DNA of 64,000 bases, taken from positions 72,973,358-73,037,357 of the forward strand of contig CAMTDV010000019.1 of assembly GCA_947069175.1 (NCBI GenBank). Reading direction: 5' to 3'. The translations under genes were made by a program, and so were the position numbers. Below the pieces are notes generated by a model. That model was not told the origin of the DNA, searched no databases, and saw only the letters and a program-made list of their open reading frames with translations. The stretch is from Scalesia atractyloides. Taxonomy: Eukaryota; Streptophyta; Magnoliopsida; Asterales; Asteraceae. This document shows, piece after piece, positions 57,081 to 64,000 of the stretch (position 1 is the first letter of the stretch; every line of letters starts with the position of its first letter).

Positions 57081-57452
57081 TTAATCCACTTGTTGAACAG
57101 AAGCTGAACACAGCAGTTCACGGCCGAGCTCGCAAACCATTCGAGGTCCTGCAAGTACATCTCGGCACAAGGGGCATGTGGTGTGCCTGTATTCGACACA
57201 ATGGTCCAAGCAACCTTTGTGGAACAGATGATCACATCTCAGCACTCTAATCTCGTCATCAACTTCAATTGTCGACAAGCATATTGCACAGTCGACTGGC
57301 TCATCGCCATGATACCTGCTCACACCAAGCTCCTGGCCATTTGCAGTAACTTTAGATTGCATGCAATGTTGGAAGAAACATAGGTAGATCAGAATATCCC
57401 ATGCCTGTTTCAAATGGGTACTAACATATGTATGCAGCTTGATGCCATTAAT
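57081..57452 (-). CDS. RING-H2 finger protein (putative terminal exon)
   Basis: The minus frame ends in TAA at 57081 and contains a full C3H2C3 RING: C-X2-C-X14-C-X-H-X2-H-X2-C-X11-C-X2-C (CAICLSTIEVDDEIRVLRCD, HLFHKGCLDHC, TTCPLC). RING-H2 proteins are usually E3 ubiquitin ligases that recruit E2. The Trp normally found between the sixth and seventh ligands is replaced in this copy (LDHCVEY). There is no in-frame ATG before the finger except an internal one at HCMQS. Upstream the frame runs to a CTAG at 57453-57456 that could be a 3' splice site, so this is probably the last exon; the first exon was not found. It has an open frame, unlike its duplicate at 45 kb. Confidence 0.6.
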   Translation of the reverse strand: MNGIKLHTYVSTHLKQAWDILIYLCFFQHCMQSKVTANGQELGVSRYHGDEPVDCAICLSTIEVDDEIRVLRCDHLFHKGCLDHCVEYRHTTCPLCRDVLAGPRMVCELGRELLCSASVQQVD

Positions 57453-57639
57453 CTAGTAAGCATTTTGTTAATTTCTGTTTGTTTCTTTATTCTTGGTAGA
57501 TAGAGATAGGTATTTGATGGCTACTTCTGTCATGGAATATCAATATATGTCTGTATATATACATATGTGTGTGGAAAGGTGAGAATGTGCATAGACATGG
57601 TGACATGATTGGATGTATTTTTTTTTTTAGATTCAAATT

Positions 57640-58204
57640 AAAAAAAAGGAAGGTGACTCGGAGTAGGCATATCTTAGTTTATATTATCATATCTAAGATT
57701 AATTAATCTACTGTCCTTATTATTTGACAAGTATTAATGATGATGGATAATATTGTGATGGACTTAGACAAGTTACTTAATTATGAAGTGTGTCAATGTT
57801 AGATTATGCCCGGGTTGGCAAGTCAAATCCGATACCAACAGAAAGTTTGACATGAACATGATATGAACTTGATGATGGTGACAAACACATGAACCTGAAC
57901 ACGATGTGAATTAAAAAATTGTGTTAAACACATGAACCCCACCGCGACAGGAGTTCTCATGGGTTGTTTAGTCCAATTCTTTTTCATAGTAATACTCTAG
58001 ATTATTGTAATTACACAAAAAATACAAATGCATATTCAATAGTTGCGTTTAAGCTGTAAAGCTCGATACTTCTTTCTCTTGTCTTCCTTAAAATTGAAAT
58101 AAAATACTCAATCTTTTTAAGTTTTGATATAAAATCGATTAAAAATATAGGTATAAATTAAAGGGGTGAGCCGCCATGCCTATTTAAACACAGTATGCGG
58201 ATCA
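57640..58204. other. Intergenic, nothing recognised
   Basis: The RING-copy homology fades at about 57790 (shared atttgacaagtatt and ttaattatgaa). The rest includes CATGAACxxGA phrases (57840-57960) similar to the CACGA-type repeat. No coding signal. Confidence 0.5.
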
Positions 58205-59345
58205 TGTACATGACAAAACTTTCATACGAAGTGTAGGAGACATGGAGAGAATGACAAGTGGAATTGGCTTGAGGGGTAATTTAGTATTTTCTCATTTGAA
58301 ACTTCCCCACTGATTTTCAAACGGCTATAACTTTTTCATACGTTAATATTTTTTTAAAATAAATTATATCGTATTAACGAGCATTTCATTCCTTAAATTA
58401 CATACTTTTTTAAAAATTACAAGATTTTGAATACCCATAGCCCTTACGTGATTACGTGATTTTAAATACCCACATATGACTAAGTGATTTTGAATACTCA
58501 TTACGTGATTACACATTCAACATAAACATTACATGATCACACATTCAACATGATTTGTTATAACTAATGTTATTACAATTATGTCTATTACGTGATTACA
58601 CATTCAACATAAACCATTACGTGATTACACATTCAATATGATTTGTTATAACTAATGTTATTACAATTATGCGTATTACGTGATTACACATTCAAATTAT
58701 AAGAGCTTGATTGTTTATGCTTATTACGTTATTAAATTCCTAATATACGAACTATGTGGTTATTATAGGTTGATTTTTGACTATGTTTTGTATATAATTT
58801 ATCTTTAATACGTTATTAAACCTATAATATTAGGTATTCCATATGAAATATTATGTATTGTAATTACGAAATCACTTAGTAGGGTTTCATATAAATACTA
58901 TAATGAAATCGCGTACGAAATAAGTATTTAAAATCAATGTAGTCAGGTAATAATACATAGTCAACTACTCTTACGTAATTACGTAATCACTTACTGGGTA
59001 TTCAAAATCACGTAATCACTAATGGCTATTCAAAATCCTGTAATTTTTTTAAGGAAAATATAGCAATATGCTGCTCGAATAAAAGAATGGAATGCTCGTT
59101 AATATGGTGTAATTTTTATAAAAAAATATTAACGTATGAAAAAATTATAGCCGTTTAAAAATAAAGGGGAAGTGGATTTATGAGTCAACAATATTGGATT
59201 TTCCTATTTTACTCTTTCCCCACTTGTTTCCTTTGTTTTTAGTTATGTGAATTTTATATTTGTGGACCACTCAATCTCAACCATTAATCTTACGAATCAA
59301 GAGCCAAACTTGTCTCCTACACTTCGTACAATTCTTTCCTCTTGT
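58205..59345. mobile_element. Inverted-repeat element with ATTACGTGATTAC repeats
   Basis: Outer arms: CGAAGTGTAGGAGAC (58228) is inverted as GTCTCCTACACTTCG (59312). Inner arms: AAACGGCTATAACTTTTTCA (58320) is inverted at 59130-59155, and CGTATTAACGAGCATTTCATTCC at 59085-59110. The centre carries at least eight ATTACGTGATTACACATTCAA words, including a tandem unit of about 105 bp (58510-58690). No protein. Confidence 0.75.
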
Positions 59346-60495
59346 ATAATAACCTCTCTCTTTAAACACAATCCATTTAGTTTAACATGCTTGCGGATTC
59401 AGCCGAAACCGCTTGAGTCCATTTACACTAGCTTAAACTCTTGAATATTATGTTACGTTTGTTTTCATCATGTCAGACATTCCCACCTAGAAGGTCAGAG
59501 TTAACTCTGCTAGAGAGATACCTAACTCACGTTTATCATCAACCAATTCTTTGAAGGTTTTGATATCTTGTAAGTTTTTATTAAATTATTTATCTGGTAG
59601 GTGGTATCAAGATATGATACATATAAAGTGAACTGTAATAAAAGCATTTATTATGCTTAATTGTAGTGTCTAAGATTCTACCTTTATAATTCTTTGTTAT
59701 ACTTCTACTGTTATATGACAACCAAATTTCCTTATAATACTTATATCCTCCGATTTTCCTGCGGATTAATATTTATTTTTTCTACAGATTTCATTTGCAA
59801 CCAACTATATGGAGTTAAACCATAACAACGTTTATGCTAATTTATATCACAAAGCAAAAGTTATGTGTGAATTGTGATGATATTTTCCGTAAAAATATCT
59901 GTATGTGTAATAGTGAACTATATGTTTGAGTATCATCTATTAGAATATAAGATAGTAGCTAACTGTACAAATGATTTATTATGTAATTTGTTGTTCATGA
60001 TACTTCTAGGCATAAAAGATCTATATAGCCGTATTACGTGACTACGTGTATATAAGATTCGTAGATTAATATATTGTAGTAAAATAAAATTGTCCAAAAA
60101 TTTGGTCACATGGATTGCACCTAATATGAGATGATATACGTATCAATATAGTGAAATTAGAATCTGCTTAATATAGTGGAATTAAAAAACAATCAGTATT
60201 TTATGAAATCAATCTACATTTTCCTAAGGATGCCCTTCACAATTTATGCAAAAATGCAATGGAAATGGAAAAGCCAGTATGTAAGAAACTTACACAATTA
60301 ATATTGATAAAAGGTGAATGCTAAGAAAGGGTAGAAGAAGAAATCGGAGGTATGTTTTGAGGCATATCCCTAAAAGAGATTTTGGGTTTGTCTCCTATGT
60401 ACAACAACTAGAAACAACTTGTATTGCCGGAGTTACCACTAAACCTAAATATCACCATGAAAAAAAGTTGTTTTGTGTTTGAATGCTCTTGATAG

Positions 60496-60808
60496 TGTTA
60501 GGATTGAGCGCGCACACGCCCGGAAGCAATAACTGACACGAGGATTTAAAGTGGTTTGTTCAGGTGACCTATGTGTATTGCAACTAGGGTTTGTTTTATT
60601 ATGAGGGCGATAAGGAATTACAAGTACAAATCAATCATTAGGGTTAGGAAACTTAATCCTAAAGTTAGGACCAAACTCACATAGAGGTAATTAGGGACCG
60701 CTAAACTAAAACCCCAATTTAACTGCCAAATAAAAGGCGTGTGGGCCGAACCAAGGCTAAGGTCGGTCGCCCTCCCTTGATTGGGCGTCCATACCAAATA
60801 GGCCAACA
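60496..60808 (-). repeat. Copia 3' LTR, copy B (313 bp)
   Basis: Minus orientation, from TGTTGGCC at 60808 to CTAACA at 60496, preceded by the polypurine AAGTGGGAGATTG. Slightly shorter than copy A through small deletions, including loss of part of the TATA region. Confidence 0.8.
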
Positions 60809-61965
60809 ATCTCCCACTTGGTGGCTCAAACAAAACCCAATAGTCTTCAACATTTATACATCTTGTAATCTTCCTTTAATACTAGTTGCAACAACCTTCT
60901 CATCTAGTTAACCCTAAAGGCACGTTGAAGGTTCCACGAGCTTCAACTCATCAATCATAACCCGTGACTCGTTCTCTATCCTTGCAGGATACCACCTAAA
61001 TGAACTACCGGATCCTGAGAAATTTTGAGATCACAAACTCTCTATTACCTGCAAGAAATTCTCTGGGATGCTTTTCCAGCTGGAATGTCAGTTTTTTAAC
61101 CCACTGTCGCACTAACATTGTAACTTAAACACATTCTGTGCTCCTACTATCACGATGTCCCCTGACTAGATTGACCTTCAAAACTGGTTCTTCTTGAATC
61201 TTCCTTGTGAATCTAGGTTTCTTTCTTGCAAAGCAAACCCTATTCTGTCCTCGTGATTTTATGAACACGACTTTGTTTTTCTTTAAGAACTAGACTTCAT
61301 TTTTTTCTGACAGTATACTGACCATGTATAATGAGCACTTCTTCTTCACGAGCCATGAACATATTTCCTTTAACAACCTTACACTGTCCGTTCACGAACT
61401 TAACTTCATGTCCTTGATCATCGAACTGGCCGACATAAATCAACAACCTCTTCAGAGCTAAAACAACTCTGACATTTCTTAAAGGTCAATGAACAAACCG
61501 AAGTCTTCAACACAATGTCACCCATGCCCGTAACATCAAAACCTCATCATTCGCCAATCTTACTTTTCCGAAGTCACCTTCTTACAGATTCTATAGACTT
61601 CACTACTATGGGTAGCGTGAAATGAAGCACCAGATCCATGACCTAGGAATCCACAATACTCTCCACACTACAGATTATGCATCATCATCATCTAGATCGT
61701 GGTATTCTACGAAGTTAATTTCTTTCTTATGCTTTGAACACTTGATTCCTAAAGTGTCTAACTTCCTTGCAATCCCAACATATCACATCCTTCGGAGTCT
61801 TATACACATTCCCCTGCCCTTACGACTTCCTCGTTGATTCTTTCTTCCCCCTGCTCTATGTGCTTAACAAAGAACACAAATACTCACCTGAACCACGACT
61901 TCAAGCATCATCTCCCATAATATGATCCAACGTCTTCGCAAACGTGGACTTACTCGTTTTTGAAT
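60809..61965 (-). pseudogene. Copia gag C-terminus and protease remnant, copy B
   Basis: Same order and fragments as copy A: CCHC knuckle region at about 61755-61795, protease pieces (QFDDQGHEVKFVN, GMGDIVLKTS) at 61390-61540, then the polypurine tract. Frameshifts differ from copy A in places, so decay continued after duplication. Confidence 0.7.
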
Positions 61966-62195
61966 ACCTCAGACTCTTAATAGTTGATAGAACTGTATGT
62001 CCCAGATTGTGTAATATGGGGAAAGTTTTGTAATATTAGACTTGGCTTAGTCTAACCAGATGTTGTATTTCAGTTTTAGACCTTGTACCGTAAGTTGTTA
62101 TTAATAAAATAAGCACTCTTTATTATCAACTGTGTTATAAAGCATCCTTATCAAGTGAGGTATCACAGTTGGTATCAGAGCCAAAGGTTTTAGTG
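61965..62195 (+). repeat. Plus-strand LTR end and primer site, copy B
   Basis: LTR text as in copy A, with TGGTATCAGAGCC at 62170-62182. Confidence 0.75.
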
Positions 62196-62493
62196 AATTA
62201 GGTATTCAGCTGGAATATCTAGGCTTCAACCTTTGAGATTTGGCCTGCTTAAAGCAAGTTACATACTTTTATAAGTAGTTTATAGATAGGGGTGCAAAAT
62301 TATCAGGCACTAGTCATAGTGATAACTACAGCCTTTGAACTCTTATTTGGTTAACACTTTATACTCAATTCCTGTTTTAGTGTGATGTATTTGAATTTTT
62401 TTTGTGCTATGTGTACATGTGAAATAATCATTGTAACTGCCTGTTAATGATTAAAATATTGAAGTAGTGTTTTTCCTGCAAATTTAAAAAATC

Positions 62494-63960
62494 TTGGCAA
62501 AATCTCCGATTAACAATAATCGTCGACCTAACCCACCGAATTATCCACCTGTTGACCCTGCTCGTCATAGAGAATCCGTAAACATAGGAGATGACATGAT
62601 CGGGTCAGATAGCTATCCGAGTCGCGCAAATCCTGGCCAATGCACAAGGACACGAATGTCAGAATACAAAATGACCAGTGCAATCCGAGGGAAGCACTAC
62701 ACCTACACCTACACCAACTCCACAAAAAGAACCTCGATAAGAAAAGAAGGCGAAGGATACTAAAGTAACTAAAGCTATAGAAACAGAAATCTCTAGAGAA
62801 TGCAACCACAAACCTTCATTTCTTGTACTCTATATAGTTAATATCCCAATATATCAGTGACATATCGATTATCGGTCCCCCTACCAAGATATCAGTGCAA
62901 AATATCGTTCAAAATATCGGTACCCATAATATCGGCCATATTGACCGATATATCACCGATTTTCCTGATATCAGTGCCTTTCTTCTTAGTTCTACCATTC
63001 GTCTTTCTTCTTATTGTTGCTACTAGTGTTTAAATCTTAACTATTTGTTGTTAGTGTTTTAAGTCTTAGTTAGTTCCTACTTGCTACAATTGTTAGTGTT
63101 TTGCAAGTTGTAAAAGGTTAATTTGTTAATGGTAGGAGAGTACATTGAATTATTAGCGTTAAATTGCTATATATATACATATATATAGCATGATATTAAA
63201 ATTACCGATATCCCACCGCGATAACCAATATCTCAAATATCGGTCCTTGACCGATGTCTGATATATTACAGCATTAACTACTTAGCTTGTACTCTCCTTC
63301 ATTCGACGAGAAGAAATGTGCTATTGAGGCACATGAATGGCTAAGTGAGGCGTACTTATTTTTTGTGTTTGTCTCTATTTCTACAAAACCAGTTTTTTCG
63401 TTTCGTCAGATGGAAGGCTATAATAGAGATGTTGGATGGGAATAAGTTTGGTTGGTGGAAGATGCAGATTGAGGAACTACTTTGTCAGAACGATTTAGAT
63501 GTAGTGCTTGAGGGTCCGGAGCTGAAAGGTATGTCACAAGCAGATTGGGTGAAGTTGGATAAGAAAACTAGAGAAGTGATTATGCTTTCTCTGTCAAAGA
63601 ATGTTGCCTATAACATCTAGATGGAGACCTTAACTAGAGGTATGATGGAAGCACTATTAAACATGTATGAGAAGGCTTCTGTAGCAATTGAGGTTCATCT
63701 TATTCGAGAGCTTGCGAATACTAGGATGGAGGGTGGCTCACTAACAAATCACATCAAAACCTAAACTTGATCTTGTCTCGCGTAGTGTCTGTCGATATTA
63801 ACTTTGACGATGAGGTCCAAGCCCTACAGTTATTATCCTCGTTACCAGATAGTTGGTCTGGAACCATAACTGCAGTTACTAGCTTGTTTTCTTCATCTGA
63901 CTTCTTTAAGGCTTTTTCTAGTTGTTCCTAGTTGTTCTTTAGTTTCTCATTAATTTCCTT
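62494..63960 (+). pseudogene. Gag-like remnants of copy B with ATATCGGT element
   Basis: The 89-codon Asn/Pro/Arg-rich frame (62494-62763), the ATATCGGT element (62835-63265), and a copia gag N-terminal region (63345-63760) with IIEMLDGNKFGWWKMQIEEL, VLEGPELKGMSQADW and LSLSKNVAYNI. Here the Trp-Met-Gln codon that is a stop in copy A is intact, but a stop comes after YNI at 63620. Confidence 0.68.
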
Positions 63961-64000
63961 ACAAACCATCCCTCTTACATCGGTTAGATATTGACAGGCG

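Larger units (their letters stand above)
59598..64000. repeat. Segmental duplication, copy B (runs off window)
   Basis: Colinear with 51958-56690; it ends with the window at ttgacaggcg, about 30 bp short of the end of copy A homology. Contains the same inverted copia mosaic without the hAT MITE. Frames at 62494-62763 and 63345-63620 correspond to those of copy A. Confidence 0.88.

Overview
This window is plant nuclear DNA: one 33-exon host gene surrounded by layered retrotransposons and small DNA transposons. The gene encodes an importin-9-type protein of plant form, spliced with GT-AG, GC-AG and AT-AC introns. The Ty3/gypsy elements are chromoviruses with very long LTRs (1.6-3.4 kb) and a double zinc-finger gag, a type I associate with Asteraceae. 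Asteraceae is an inference; the exact genus cannot be read from the sequence.

Layout. 1-5036: left-truncated Tekay-like element on the minus strand (RT, protease, gag, primer site, LTR). 5037-8953: an old LTR fragment, AT-rich spacer with simple repeats, and a likely Helitron end. 8954-30510: a decayed Tekay-like element (element 2, minus), whose 5' LTR was invaded by a younger Tekay-like element (element 3, 17491-28074, minus). One LTR of element 2 also carries two Mutator-type MITEs. 30511-34640: SINE-like fragment, inverted-repeat elements, a LINE zinc-finger remnant split by a hAT MITE, and a CACGA-rich repeat.

34806-43132 is the host gene, plus strand, with an uninterrupted 1026-codon reading frame across 33 exons. 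A telo-box and an E2F-type site lie just upstream. Introns 28 and 31 contain repeats.

43969-64000: nested Mutator-type MITEs, then a tandemly duplicated block. Each unit holds a RING-H2 gene (a pseudogene at 45 kb, an open copy at 57 kb) followed by a mosaic of copia pieces arranged head to head (51958-56690 and 59598-64000). A large LTR (46293 to about 50660) sits in the first unit and itself contains a complete 2656-bp solo LTR of the element 1 family, flanked by CTTTG target duplications.

The most unusual signals are: (i) an AT-AC U12-type intron plus two GC-AG introns in the importin gene; (ii) a roughly 170-bp tandem array of tRNA-like modules inside one LTR family, with two units in one copy and four in another; (iii) arrays of 18-bp palindromes next to the TATA box of another LTR family, an arrangement echoed by a different palindrome in an unrelated LTR; (iv) the inverted copia mosaic copied by segmental duplication.
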